Shown: positions 1 to 7,977 of the stretch, piece by piece
Position numbering within the stretch: position 1 is the stretch's first letter
How the letters are laid out: every line of letters begins with the position of its first letter
NCBI RefSeq assembly: GCF_000716785.1
Contig: NZ_JNYY01000002.1
Location: 186,001-250,000, forward strand
From: Amycolatopsis vancoresmycina
GTDB taxonomy: Bacteria > Actinomycetota > Actinomycetes > Mycobacteriales > Pseudonocardiaceae
Direction: 5' to 3'
DNA: 64,000 nt
The notes under the pieces: generated by a model
What the model saw: the letters and a program-made list of their open reading frames with translations, nothing else
Told to the model about the DNA's origin: nothing
Database searches by the model: none
Made by a program: the position numbers and the translations under genes

Positions 1-1055
1 GTGTCCGTCGTGGCCTCGGTGATCACGCCGGACTGCTGGCTGAACGACTCGGCCTGGATGGTGCTGTAGGCGCTGCCGCCGTTTCCGGGCGGAGTCGTCG
101 TGGTCGGCGGGGTGGTCGTGCCGCCGCCGCCACCGCGGGTGGTCACCGTGACGTAGTCGACGACCATCGGGCGGCCCGGCACGATGCCCGATCCCGGCGT
201 CGTCGTGCCGGAGTTGTTGTTGGGGAACGCACCACCGATGGCGACGTTCAGCAGCACGAAGTAGCCCTGGTGGGACGTCATGTTGTTCCACGTCGTCGCG
301 TCGAGCTGGTTCTGGCTCACGGAGTGGAACTGCTGGCCGTCGACGAACCAGCGCAGAACCTGCGGACTGGTGCTCGCGTCCCATTCGAAGCGGTAGGTGT
401 GGAAGGCCGACTGGCAGCTGCTGCCGGGGCAGGCGCGGTTGGCGGGGAGGCCGGTGGTCTCGTTGCACGGGCCTCCCGGGTTGACGCCGCAGTGCAGGAC
501 GCCCCAGACGGAGTTGATCCCGTTGACGTTCTCCATGATGTCGAACTCGCCGATGGCGGGCCAGTTCCAGTAGTTGCCGCGGTACGGGCCGCCGAGCGCC
601 CAGAACGCGGGCCAGTAGCCGAGCGCGGCGGCACCGGTGACGTTCGGCATCTGGATCCGGCTTTCGATCCGCATGACCCCGCCGGCGGGTGGCTTGAAGT
701 CGGTGCGCTGGGTTTCGATCCGCGCCGACGTCCAGTTGCCCGCGCTGTCGCGCAACGGCGTGATGCGGAGGTTGCCGGCGCCGTCCTGGGCGAGGTTGCT
801 GGTGCTGGCCGTGTAGTTCTGGATTTCGCCGGTGCCCCAGTTGGCGGGGCCGCCGGGGTAGGCGTGGCCGGTGTCGATGATCCAGTTCGAGCTCGCGGGG
901 AGGCTTCCGGAGCTGCCGGTGAAGTCGTCGGCGAAGACGGTGGTCCAGCCCGAATCGGGCGGCGGGATGGACGCGGCGGCGGGGAGGGTGAGGGGGATGG
1001 CGATGAGCGCGGCGCCGAGCACCGCACCGAGGGCGAGTCTGCGGGAGTGGGGCAT
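1..1055 (-). CDS. Secreted GH16 endo-beta-1,3-glucanase-type glycoside hydrolase with C-terminal carbohydrate-binding module (partial)
   Basis: The first 351 residues are present; the C-terminus lies beyond the window start. Residues 1-29 form a signal peptide (twin Arg, hydrophobic core, AAA cleavage region). Residues about 35-305 are a GH16 domain with the catalytic signature GEFDIMEN, giving nucleophile Glu170, Asp172 and acid/base Glu175. A Gly/Thr/Pro linker (about 307-328) leads into the start of a second domain (IQAESFSQQSGV) that looks like CBM6. The family hydrolyses beta-1,3 or mixed-linkage glucans outside the cell. The ATG at 1055 is chosen because a perfect AAGGAGG (1065-1071) lies 9 bases upstream. 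That ribosome site sits in one arm of a long inverted repeat, and a Crp-like box lies further upstream. Confidence 0.93.
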   Translation of the reverse strand, partial: MPHSRRLALGAVLGAALIAIPLTLPAAASIPPPDSGWTTVFADDFTGSSGSLPASSNWIIDTGHAYPGGPANWGTGEIQNYTASTSNLAQDGAGNLRITPLRDSAGNWTSARIETQRTDFKPPAGGVMRIESRIQMPNVTGAAALGYWPAFWALGGPYRGNYWNWPAIGEFDIMENVNGINSVWGVLHCGVNPGGPCNETTGLPANRACPGSSCQSAFHTYRFEWDASTSPQVLRWFVDGQQFHSVSQNQLDATTWNNMTSHQGYFVLLNVAIGGAFPNNNSGTTTPGSGIVPGRPMVVDYVTVTTRGGGGGTTTPPTTTTPPGNGGSAYSTIQAESFSQQSGVITEATTD

Positions 1056-1065
1056 CGAGGACGAC

Positions 1066-1118
1066 CTCCTTGTCGACCGGATTTGTTGCCGTTCACAACA
1101 AAGCCCGTCGACAAGGAG
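1066..1118 (-). promoter_or_regulatory. Nested inverted repeat covering the GH16 Shine-Dalgarno site
   Basis: CTCCTTGTCGAC (1066-1077) and its exact complement GTCGACAAGGAG (1107-1118) form a 12-bp stem. Inside it, 1082-1088 and 1096-1102 form a second 7-bp stem (TTTGTTG/CAACAAA). On the GH16 transcript the inner-side arm contains most of the AAGGAGG ribosome site, so the folded leader would hide it. The same DNA could instead be a repressor operator. The repeats are seen directly; the regulatory role is inferred. Confidence 0.6.
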
Positions 1119-1160
1119 ACCTGAGGGCGATCCTCGTTTCCAGAGGCGTTACACGCGTTG

Positions 1161-1176
1161 AGTGATGCAGGTCACA
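1161..1176. promoter_or_regulatory. Candidate Crp/GlxR-type binding site
   Basis: Read on the minus strand, TGTGA-N6-TCACT matches nine of the ten fixed bases of the Crp/GlxR consensus TGTGA-N6-TCACA. It lies about 106 bases upstream of the GH16 start, next to a possible -35. Carbon-source control of a secreted glucanase would be sensible, but one near-consensus site per 64 kb could arise by chance. Confidence 0.4.
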
Positions 1177-1212
1177 AAGTGTGCCCGAAAGTACTCGAAC
1201 CGGACACCCGCG

Positions 1213-2058
1213 TCAGAGGCCGAAGCGGGACCAGGCTGCCTTCTGCGTCACCGCGTCCAGGACCGCCGACGCTGCCGCGGGGGCGCCCAGGCCCAACCGG
1301 GCCAGGAGGGGCTTCTTCGGCTCGGCCACCGAGATCTCCGCCTCCGGGTAGCGCTCGGTGATGATCTGGCGGAGGCTGCCGAGGCCGTCGATCAGGCCCA
1401 GTTCGGCCGCCTTCGCACCCAGCCACACGTCACCCGTGAACAGGTCCTCCGAGGAGGTCAGGCGGCTGCCACGACGCTCCTTGACCCAGTTCACGAACAG
1501 CTCGTGGAGCTGCGAGTGCATCTTCTTCAGCCACTCGACGTCTTCGGGCTTCTCCGGCGAAAACGGGTCCAGGCGCGACTTGTTCGCGCCCGCCGTGTGC
1601 AGGCGGCGCTCGATGCCGAAGCGCTCCAGCAGGCCCGTGAAGCCGAAGCCGCCGCTGATCACGCCGATCGAGCCGACCATCGAGGTCCGGTGGGCGTAGA
1701 TCTCGTCGGCCGCGCAGGCCAGCCAGTAGCCGCCCGAGGCGGCGACGTCCTCGCAGAACGCCAGGACCGGGACGCCCTTCTCGTCGGCCAGCTGCCGGAT
1801 GCGCTCGGCGACCAAGCCCGACTGCGTCGGCGCGCCGCCCGGTGAGTTGATCAGCAGCGCGACCGCCTTCAGCCGGTCGTGCCCGAACGCCCTGGTCAGC
1901 GCCGATTCCATCGCGGCGAGGTTGATCGCGCCCCTGGCCAGCGGGGACGGCGACGGCGTGATCACGCCGTGCAGCTTCACCACGGCCACGACGTCCTTGC
2001 GCTCGACGCGGTCGGCGAGGACCGGGATCCGCGAAGCCAGTTTGTCCGTAACGCTCAT
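1213..2058 (-). CDS. sppA: SppA-type S49 signal peptide peptidase, short form
   Basis: 281 aa, the size of the short (bacillary-type) S49 peptidases. The catalytic Ser/Lys dyad is visible: Ser108 in ASGGYW and Lys160 in GANKSRLDPF. NSPGG (about 71-75) and MVGSIGV (about 127-133) are typical of the fold. No clear N-terminal signal or membrane helix is seen, so it may be cytosolic or peripheral. The family degrades cleaved signal peptides and some membrane proteins. It is transcribed toward the GH16 gene but is separated from it by about 157 bases of regulatory DNA. Confidence 0.9.
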   Translation of the reverse strand: MSVTDKLASRIPVLADRVERKDVVAVVKLHGVITPSPSPLARGAINLAAMESALTRAFGHDRLKAVALLINSPGGAPTQSGLVAERIRQLADEKGVPVLAFCEDVAASGGYWLACAADEIYAHRTSMVGSIGVISGGFGFTGLLERFGIERRLHTAGANKSRLDPFSPEKPEDVEWLKKMHSQLHELFVNWVKERRGSRLTSSEDLFTGDVWLGAKAAELGLIDGLGSLRQIITERYPEAEISVAEPKKPLLARLGLGAPAAASAVLDAVTQKAAWSRFGL

Positions 2059-2138
2059 GCAGCCAGGCTAGCCGGATTTTTCGGGGGTCCGGGTGGCGAA
2101 GCCCCCGGCCCGGGGCCAAGCCCCGGATGTCACAGCAT

Positions 2139-3455
2139 TCAGCCCATGGGGAGGATGCCGGAGCGCGTGCCGTTGACGCCGTTCACCTCGGTGCCGTTCA
2201 GCTGGGCGGGACCGCCCTGGGCCGGGACGTCGGCCTCCGCGTCGGAGCTGTAGTCCGGCATGTTCGGCCGGACGCCGGGGACGAACTTCGGCACCCGCAG
2301 CGTCACCTTCATGCCGGCGCCGGGGGCGGTCTCGACCATCACCGCGTAGTCGCTGCCGAACACCTGCTGCATGCGCTGGTTGATGTTGCCGAGCCCGACG
2401 TGGGCGCCGGTGCGGTGGGCGCTCTTGAGCTCGTTGAGCCGCCGCGGGTCCATGCCGATGCCGTCGTCCTCGACGCTGATCAGCGCTTCGGTGCCGTAGT
2501 CCTGCGCGATCACCGTGACGCAGCCGCCGCTCGGCTTGCTGGCCAGCCCGTGCTTGACCGCGTTCTCCACCAGCGGCTGGATGATCAGGAACGGCACGAC
2601 GACGCTGAGCACCTCGGGCGCGATCTTCATCCGCACCTCGAGCCGGCCGCCGAAGCGGGCGTTCTCGATCGTCAGGTAGCGGTCGATGTTGCGCAGCTCC
2701 TCGGCGAGCGAGGTGAACATGCCCGACGTCCGGAACGAACAGCGCGTGAAGTCGGCGAAGTCCTGAAGCAGCTCTCGCGCCTCTTCGGGGTCCGTGCGGA
2801 TCAGCGCGGAGATCGTGTTGAGCGCGTTGTAGACGAAGTGCGGCGAGATCTGCGCGCGCAGCGCCTTGATCTCGGCCTGCTGGAGCTGGTGCTTCGACTC
2901 GTCGAGCCGCGCCAGCTCGAACTGGGTGCAGACGAACTGGGCGACGGCGTCGGCCATCTGCACCAGCCGGCCGCGGGTGCGGCCGACGACGATCAGCGCC
3001 GCCTCGGTCTCGCCCTCCACCAGCAGCGGCACGATGACCGCGGTCTTCATCCGGCAGGTGCCGCGGTGGTTGCACGGCATCCGGTCGTGCGCCACGACCT
3101 CGCGGCGGTGCTTGCGGATCGCCGCCCCGATCGCCTCGACGAGGTCGACGTAGTGCTCGTTCGCTTCGCCGTCCCACGACAGCAGCGTGCCCTCGCTGTC
3201 GGTGATGCCGACGGCGACGCAGTCCAGCATCTGCAGCAGCTGGGTGGTGATCTTGTCGGCGGCGTCCTCGTCCAGGCCGGACCGGAGGTTCGGCGCCGCC
3301 TTCGACATCCGGTGCACCGCCTGCAGCATGGCGTCCTCGACCACGCTGGCCGGCCGGCGCTGTTTCACGAGCAGCACGACCACCACGACGGCGAGCAGCA
3401 CCACGACAGCCCACGGGACGATCTGCGCAAGCGGGAACCCGGACACGGCGTCCAT
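2139..3455 (-). CDS. LytS/YehU-type membrane sensor histidine kinase
   Basis: 438 aa from the ATG at 3455. One membrane helix at residues about 12-30 is followed by a GAF-like sensor region with a Cys pair (CNHRGTC, about 128-134). The His_kinase domain carries phospho-acceptor His206 in ISPHFVYNAL. The ATPase domain has VENAVKHG and DDGIGMD boxes. Classical LytS proteins have five or six helices; this one has a single helix. LytS kinases usually pair with LytTR response regulators, but none is adjacent, so the partner is encoded elsewhere. Longer upstream in-frame sequence overlaps the neighbouring glycosylase gene and is not counted. The close Cys pair could sense redox or metal, which is inference. 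Confidence 0.88.
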   Translation of the reverse strand: MDAVSGFPLAQIVPWAVVVLLAVVVVVLLVKQRRPASVVEDAMLQAVHRMSKAAPNLRSGLDEDAADKITTQLLQMLDCVAVGITDSEGTLLSWDGEANEHYVDLVEAIGAAIRKHRREVVAHDRMPCNHRGTCRMKTAVIVPLLVEGETEAALIVVGRTRGRLVQMADAVAQFVCTQFELARLDESKHQLQQAEIKALRAQISPHFVYNALNTISALIRTDPEEARELLQDFADFTRCSFRTSGMFTSLAEELRNIDRYLTIENARFGGRLEVRMKIAPEVLSVVVPFLIIQPLVENAVKHGLASKPSGGCVTVIAQDYGTEALISVEDDGIGMDPRRLNELKSAHRTGAHVGLGNINQRMQQVFGSDYAVMVETAPGAGMKVTLRVPKFVPGVRPNMPDYSSDAEADVPAQGGPAQLNGTEVNGVNGTRSGILPMG

Positions 3456-3556
3456 GCTCTGCGCTCGACCAACCGGGTGCAAGGCCTGAATCCCACTTTC
3501 TGTCCAAGTGTGACGACTGAGGGTGGGCACGACCCTACCGAGCGTCCGTCCGGCGC

Positions 3557-4417
3557 CTACTTCAGCAGGCGCGACATCCGCCGGTCGGCGAGCGGCTTGC
3601 CGCCGGTCTGGCAGGTCGGGCAGTACTGGAACGATTTGTCGGCGAAAGAAATTTCGCGGATCGTGTCGCCGCAGACCGGGCACGGCAGCCCGGTCCGCGC
3701 GTGGACCCGCAGGCCCGACCGCTTCTCGCCCTTCAGCCGGGCCGCCTTCTGCCCCACCGAGCGCTCGACGGCGTCGGTCTCGATCTCGTGGATCGCCTCG
3801 GCGAGGGTTTCCAGCGCGCCGTCGTCGAGCTTGCCGATCGTGGCGTACGGCGAGAGCTTCGCGCGGTGCATGATCTCGTCGGAGTAGGCGTTGCCGATCC
3901 CGGCGATCAGCGACTGGTCGGTGAGCGCCCACTTCAGCCGGGTGTTCTTGCCGGCGAACAGCTCACGCAGCTGGGCGGCGTCGAGCGCCAGCGCGTCCGG
4001 CCCCAGCCGCGCGACGCTCGCGATCTCCTGCGGGTCCTTGACGACCCACACCGCCAGGCCCTTCTTGGTGCCCGCTTCGGTGAGGTCGAACCCGGGCCCG
4101 GTGGCCGACTCGAGGTGCACGCGCAGCGAGATCGGGCCCTTCCCCGGTTTCAGCGGCGCCGCGGCCAGTCCGTCGGACCAGCGCAGCCAGCCCGCCCGGG
4201 CCAGGTGGATGACGAGGTGCAGGTCGCCGGCCACGACGTCGAGGTGCTTGCCGTGCCGGGTCGCGCCGGTGATCTCGCGGCCGTGCAGCTCGGTCCACGG
4301 CGGGGTCGCCGTCTTCAGCACGCTCAGCGATGCGACATCGATGCGGAAGATCGTCTGGCCGACAGCGTTTTCGCGCAGGTAGTGGGCCAGTGCTTCGACC
4401 TCGGGTAGCTCGGGCAT
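3557..4417 (-). CDS. Fpg/Nei-family DNA glycosylase/AP lyase
   Basis: 286 aa. It begins MPELPEVE, the invariant start of the family, in which the mature N-terminal Pro is the Schiff-base nucleophile and the following Glu is catalytic. RHGKHL near residue 57 carries the conserved Lys. The C-terminus has a complete zinc finger, CPVC-N16-CPTC, required for DNA binding. The family excises oxidised bases and nicks the abasic site in base-excision repair. The sequence does not settle between Fpg (8-oxoguanine) and Nei (oxidised pyrimidine). It starts 12 bases after the upstream membrane-protein gene stops, so the two are probably co-transcribed. Confidence 0.92.
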   Translation of the reverse strand: MPELPEVEALAHYLRENAVGQTIFRIDVASLSVLKTATPPWTELHGREITGATRHGKHLDVVAGDLHLVIHLARAGWLRWSDGLAAAPLKPGKGPISLRVHLESATGPGFDLTEAGTKKGLAVWVVKDPQEIASVARLGPDALALDAAQLRELFAGKNTRLKWALTDQSLIAGIGNAYSDEIMHRAKLSPYATIGKLDDGALETLAEAIHEIETDAVERSVGQKAARLKGEKRSGLRVHARTGLPCPVCGDTIREISFADKSFQYCPTCQTGGKPLADRRMSRLLK

Positions 4418-4429
4418 GGCACCAGTGTC

Positions 4430-4870
4430 CTACTCGACCGGGTGAAGGGGCCCGTCGAAGTCCGGCAGCGAATGCCGCTGGATGGTCTTGGAGATCTTCT
4501 TGACCTCGCCCTGCACGGTGAACATGCCGCGGATGGTGCCGACCCAGCGCTCGGACGGCCGGTCGCCGGTCACGTCGCCCTCGGTCTCCGCGACCACCGT
4601 CCACGGGCGGCGCAGGATCCACCGCAGCGGGAAGAACAGCACCACCAGCAGCAGCGCGAGCAGCACCCACGCCGGAACGTTCACCTGGTCGGGCGTCCAC
4701 ACAACGAGGATCACGGCCAGCAGCGCGGTCACCACGATCATCGCGATCCCGGGTCCGTAGCTGCCCGCGACGTCGTGCTCGAAGTCGTCGGCCGTCGCCG
4801 GAGCGCGCCATTCCATCTGGGCACGGACCACCCAGTCGCGGCCGTCTTCGCCGCGTACCAGCCGGTTCAT
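4430..4870 (-). CDS. Conserved two-helix membrane protein of unknown function
   Basis: 146 aa. A polar N-terminal segment of about 40 residues is followed by two membrane helices (about 42-60 and 67-85) and a basic, charged C-terminal tail. No enzymatic motif is visible. GGGAGG lies just before the ATG. The gene is tightly followed by the Fpg/Nei glycosylase, so the two may share a transcript; a functional link is not evident. I do not recognise a named family. Confidence 0.75.
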   Translation of the reverse strand: MNRLVRGEDGRDWVVRAQMEWRAPATADDFEHDVAGSYGPGIAMIVVTALLAVILVVWTPDQVNVPAWVLLALLLVVLFFPLRWILRRPWTVVAETEGDVTGDRPSERWVGTIRGMFTVQGEVKKISKTIQRHSLPDFDGPLHPVE

Positions 4871-4973
4871 TCAGTTGCCTCCCGGGGCGCCCGCAGGGTG
4901 AGCGACACAACGGTACCGCGCCCGGCCGCACCCGCGCGAGGGCGGAACCGGACATCCCGCCCGCCGGAAGTGG

Positions 4974-6521
4974 TCACCGACGTTCGGACTCCGCCGGAGC
5001 GGTCGGCACCGGATCCGACGGTTCACCCGGCCCGGAGACGTCGGAAGCGGCGCTGTCCTGGCACGGCTTGCCCGAGGTCGGCGTCACCGTCGACGTCGGA
5101 TCCACGCTCGGCTCGTCGTCCTTCGGCGCCGGCTTCTCGGCGAGCGTCGGCTCGCCCGGACGGCTGGTCGGTGACAGCTCCGGCACTTCGGCGTCCTTCG
5201 GCGACGTCGCGTCGGTGGACTCCGTCGTCATCGTCAGGTCGGGCTTCGACGTGTCCAGCCGCGGCGACGTCGCCGGGTGGCCGGACGAGCCGAACGTCGG
5301 CGAGGTCAGGTCTTCGCGCGGGAGCGGCTGCCCGGCGGGACCGCTCACGTCCCCGACCGGGACGTCTCCCGCGACCGGCAGGTCCGGCACCTCGTTCGCG
5401 GCCACCTGCCGGTCACCGCTGCGCGACCGGGCCGGGACCGCGACCCCGGTGCCGCGGCCGTTGAGCACCCCGACGCCGATCCTCGGCTCCGGCTGCCCCT
5501 GCGGCGGCGGCTCCTGGTGCGGCTTCGACGGCGGCACCACCACGAGCTCGGGCGCGCCCCCGGTCAACCCGACGTCCTGCACCGGCGTCGACCCGAACAG
5601 CACCGGCCCGGCCGCGACGCCGACGGCACCCACGGCGGCGGTCGACGCCAGCGCGAGCCCGATCTTGACCTTGGACCCGACCAGCACGCCCTTGATCGTC
5701 GCGCCGAGGCCGGCCAGCACCCCGCCGCCACCGAGGGACGCGGCGGCCGGCACCAGCAGCACCAGCACCCCGGCGTGCGCCCGCAGCGACGAGCAGACGT
5801 CACGCAGTTCGTCCTGGGTGGCGCGGCACGACGGGCAGCCGTGCAGGTGCGCCTTGATCCGCTCGGCTTCGGCGCCGGTCACGCTGCCCGCGGTGAACCC
5901 GCCCAGCTTTTCCACGACCGCGCGGCACGAATCCGGGCCACGGTTCACCGAAAGGTGTGCCTGCAGGTACGCCGCACGCAATCCTTGACGCGCCCGGCGG
6001 GCCAGCGCGGCCGTCGCGTTCGCGCTCAACCCGAAGTGCGGCGCGACCATCGCCGGCTGCTCGCCCTCGACCTCGGTCTGCCACAGCACCGTCCGCCACC
6101 GCTCCGGCAGGCTGGTGAAGGCGGTCGTGATCAGCGTGTGCTCGGCCGTCCGGGCGTGCGTGTCGGCACCCGCCCCGGCGCGGAAGGTCAGCTCGTCGTC
6201 CGACACCGGGACGTCCCGGCGGGCGCCGTGCCACTCCCACGACACCCGGCGGGCCACGGTCAGCAGGTAGGCGCGGACGTAGTCACGGGGACCGGCACCC
6301 CGCCGAAGCGCCTGCAGCACGCGGAAGAACGTCTCCGCGGTGATGTCCTCGGCTTCGGACCGGTCGGCGGCCAGGCTCTGCGCCAGCCGGCGCACCGCGG
6401 CGGCGTGCAACTCGAACAGCTCCCCGAACGCGGCGTCCTCGCCGTTGCGGAGCCGTTGCAGCAGTGCCTGTTCGTCGGATTCCGAGGCCGCTTGTGGCGG
6501 CACCGTGCCCAGCTCGGTCAT
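4974..6521 (-). CDS. ECF sigma factor fused to zinc-finger anti-sigma, membrane segment and Pro-rich extracellular tail
   Basis: 515 aa from the ATG at 6521, which has GGAGGAGG 11 bases upstream. Residues about 15-85 are sigma region 2 and 130-190 region 4. A short linker leads to an anti-sigma zinc motif, His225-x3-Cys229-x2-Cys232. Hydrophobic stretches at about 250-272 and 284-306 follow, then about 200 residues rich in Pro, Ser, Thr and acidic residues, expected outside the cell. Sigma factor and membrane anchor are therefore one polypeptide, as in a few known actinobacterial ECF fusion groups. Activation would presumably need proteolytic release. No separate anti-sigma gene is next to it. 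A promoter and inverted repeat precede it. Confidence 0.88.
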   Translation of the reverse strand: MTELGTVPPQAASESDEQALLQRLRNGEDAAFGELFELHAAAVRRLAQSLAADRSEAEDITAETFFRVLQALRRGAGPRDYVRAYLLTVARRVSWEWHGARRDVPVSDDELTFRAGAGADTHARTAEHTLITTAFTSLPERWRTVLWQTEVEGEQPAMVAPHFGLSANATAALARRARQGLRAAYLQAHLSVNRGPDSCRAVVEKLGGFTAGSVTGAEAERIKAHLHGCPSCRATQDELRDVCSSLRAHAGVLVLLVPAAASLGGGGVLAGLGATIKGVLVGSKVKIGLALASTAAVGAVGVAAGPVLFGSTPVQDVGLTGGAPELVVVPPSKPHQEPPPQGQPEPRIGVGVLNGRGTGVAVPARSRSGDRQVAANEVPDLPVAGDVPVGDVSGPAGQPLPREDLTSPTFGSSGHPATSPRLDTSKPDLTMTTESTDATSPKDAEVPELSPTSRPGEPTLAEKPAPKDDEPSVDPTSTVTPTSGKPCQDSAASDVSGPGEPSDPVPTAPAESERR

Positions 6522-6546
6522 CCGGCCCGGCACCTCCTCCCCGAAG

Positions 6547-6601
6547 GTCTCCCCATTCGGTCGAATGGAGACACCATACGGAGCGAAACAGCCGTCGTCA
6601 C
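6547..6601 (-). promoter_or_regulatory. Candidate promoter and inverted repeat upstream of the ECF fusion gene
   Basis: On the minus strand, GTGACG (-35, 6601-6596), a 17-base spacer and TATGGT (-10, 6578-6573) resemble a housekeeping promoter. Just downstream, CCATTCG (6553-6559) and CGAATGG (6562-6568) form an inverted repeat, extended by GTCT (6547-6550) and AGAC (6569-6572) with a two-base bulge. It would sit at the transcript 5' end, as an operator or leader hairpin. Confidence 0.45.
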
Positions 6602-6655
6602 CCCTTGTACGCCAGCTGTGACACCGAAGCACCGGCCAGAGGGCAGGGGACCCCG

Positions 6656-6685
6656 GTGACAGAGCCCCTACGCGGAGGGTATAGA
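6656..6685 (+). promoter_or_regulatory. Candidate promoter of tRNA-Gly
   Basis: GTGACA (6656-6661) and TATAGA (6680-6685) are separated by 18 bases, giving a start point about 15-20 bases before the tRNA. This fits a stable-RNA promoter read by the principal sigma factor. Confidence 0.5.
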
Positions 6686-6708
6686 GTTCTTCCCATCAGC
6701 AAGACAAC

Positions 6709-6781
6709 GCGGATGTAGCGCAGCTGGTAGCGCATCACCTTGCCAAGGTGAGGGTCGCGGGTTCGAATCCCGTCATCCGCT
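6709..6781 (+). tRNA. tRNA-Gly (anticodon GCC)
   Basis: The full cloverleaf can be drawn. The acceptor GCGGATG pairs with CATCCGC, with discriminator T at 6781. The D-arm stem is GCGC/GCGC. The anticodon stem TCACC/GGTGA encloses loop TTGCCAA with anticodon GCC, and the T-arm holds GTTCGAATC. No CCA is encoded. A terminator follows 5 bases downstream. No direct repeat of the tRNA 3' end was noticed nearby, so there is no sign of element integration. Confidence 0.97.
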
Positions 6782-6786
6782 CGCGT

Positions 6787-6830
6787 GCAAAGGGCTGTGT
6801 CGGCGGGAAACGCCGATGCGGCCCTTTTGC
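6787..6830. terminator. Hairpin terminator after tRNA-Gly, possibly bidirectional
   Basis: GCAAAGGGC (6787-6795) pairs with GCCCTTTTGC (6821-6830) with one bulged base, and an inner stem GTCGGCG/CGCCGAT encloses GGAAA. The distal arm contains TTTT. It ends the tRNA transcript and may also stop the minus-strand Imm7 operon, whose last gene ends at 6869. Confidence 0.75.
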
Positions 6831-6868
6831 TGTTTCACCCGAGAGGCTGAGCCCCGGACCCCACGGCG

Positions 6869-7270
6869 TCAGAGCTCGTAGGTGTCCAGGACCGTCGGGG
6901 CCACCGGGGTCAGGTGGGGGTCTTCGCGCTCGGTCACCTGGCCTCGGGCCATCCGGTGGACGCGGAAGTTGTTGTCGTTCTCCGTGTCCTGGTCGTCCCA
7001 CGTGTACAAGAGGCCGTAGGAGCCTGGCGCCAATTCACCTGCCCGGGTGAAGAGGTTGAGGATTTCGGTGGCCAGGTGGCCGCCGTGCTTGTCGAAGCCG
7101 GCGATGTGGAGCATCGGCATTCCCGCGCTCCAGCGGAGGTCGACCAGGTCGAAGTCGCCCGCGTCGCGGATCGCGCGGTGGACGCGGTCGACCAGGCGCT
7201 CCAGGAGCGCCGCGTCGTCGTCGCCGCTCGCGGTCGCCTGGATGGTCACCCAGCCGTGATATTCGAACAC
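6869..7270 (-). CDS. Imm7-family immunity protein
   Basis: 133 aa. The start (MFEYHGWVTI), the central GMPMLHIAGFDKHGG and the block APGSYGLLYTWDDQD followed by an acidic Asn-rich stretch are, from memory, features of the Imm7 family. Imm7 proteins neutralise toxin domains of polymorphic or contact-dependent secretion systems. No toxin, WXG100 or secreted RHS/LXG-type gene lies nearby, so this looks like an orphan immunity gene. It lies 33 bases after a DUF2716 gene on the same strand, probably in one transcript. The family assignment rests on pattern memory and should be confirmed by profile search. Confidence 0.82.
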   Translation of the reverse strand: MFEYHGWVTIQATASGDDDAALLERLVDRVHRAIRDAGDFDLVDLRWSAGMPMLHIAGFDKHGGHLATEILNLFTRAGELAPGSYGLLYTWDDQDTENDNNFRVHRMARGQVTEREDPHLTPVAPTVLDTYEL

Positions 7271-7303
7271 CCGCAGAACGGTAGCAAGAGATCAACCAGC
7301 GGC

Positions 7304-7843
7304 TCAGCGGGCCAGCGCCGACGGCTTCCCGTCCTGGCGCAGCACGTTCGGCAGCACCCCTTCGCCCAGCCGCTCGAACGCCGGCACCAGCTTCTCGCCG
7401 AACACGCACAACGTCCGTTCCCACGGGTGGCCGAGCGTGCCGAACGAGAAGTCCGACGCCAGGAACAGGTGGTAGTCCGCGCGCGGGAACACCGGCACCG
7501 GCCACCGGGCGCTCCCGGACATCAGGTGCGGGCGCACCCGGTAGGACTGGTGCTGCCAGTGCAGCGCCCACATCCAGTCGTCCGGCCCGCAGACCTCGCG
7601 GAACGCGGCCAGCGCGATCGTCCCGACCTGGTGCTCCTCGACCGCGTACGGGCCGAGGCGGAACTCGGCGGACGACCGGTCCAGGTTCCCGGGCGACAGG
7701 TCCCACGTCCGCGACGGCGACGGCTCGCGGAACCCCGGCCAGGCGTGGGCGTAGGTGCTCGGCCAGAACGCCAGCTTGTCGTACACCCAGTACCAGGCGG
7801 GCTCGTCGACGACGCGGGAGACGGCTTCCCAGGCAGCATTCAC
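7304..7843 (-). CDS. DUF2716-family protein
   Basis: 179 aa. WYWVYDKLAFWPSTYAHAWP near the N-terminus, a Trp-rich middle (WMWALHWQHQSYRV) and the ending ADYHLFLASDFSFGTLGHPW are typical of DUF2716. No enzyme motif, signal peptide or membrane helix is visible. The function is unknown. It is paired with Imm7, which hints at an immunity or sensing role. A divergent promoter region of 134 bases separates it from the alpha/beta hydrolase. Confidence 0.8.
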   Translation of the reverse strand: MNAAWEAVSRVVDEPAWYWVYDKLAFWPSTYAHAWPGFREPSPSRTWDLSPGNLDRSSAEFRLGPYAVEEHQVGTIALAAFREVCGPDDWMWALHWQHQSYRVRPHLMSGSARWPVPVFPRADYHLFLASDFSFGTLGHPWERTLCVFGEKLVPAFERLGEGVLPNVLRQDGKPSALAR

Positions 7844-7977
7844 GGTTACGACCTCAAGATCGGCCAGGCACAGAAGAACACGCGAAAGCTTCGTGTTCGC
7901 CCTCCGGTTTGTCCAGTCCCCGTCCGCCCGCCGCGAACTGTGTCACTCGTCCGGGTGGGTTCTGCCAAGTTGTCACC

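Noticed and set aside
6709..6781. Possible integration site of a mobile element at tRNA-Gly
   Set aside because: No integrase, excisionase or duplicate of the tRNA 3' end was seen nearby.
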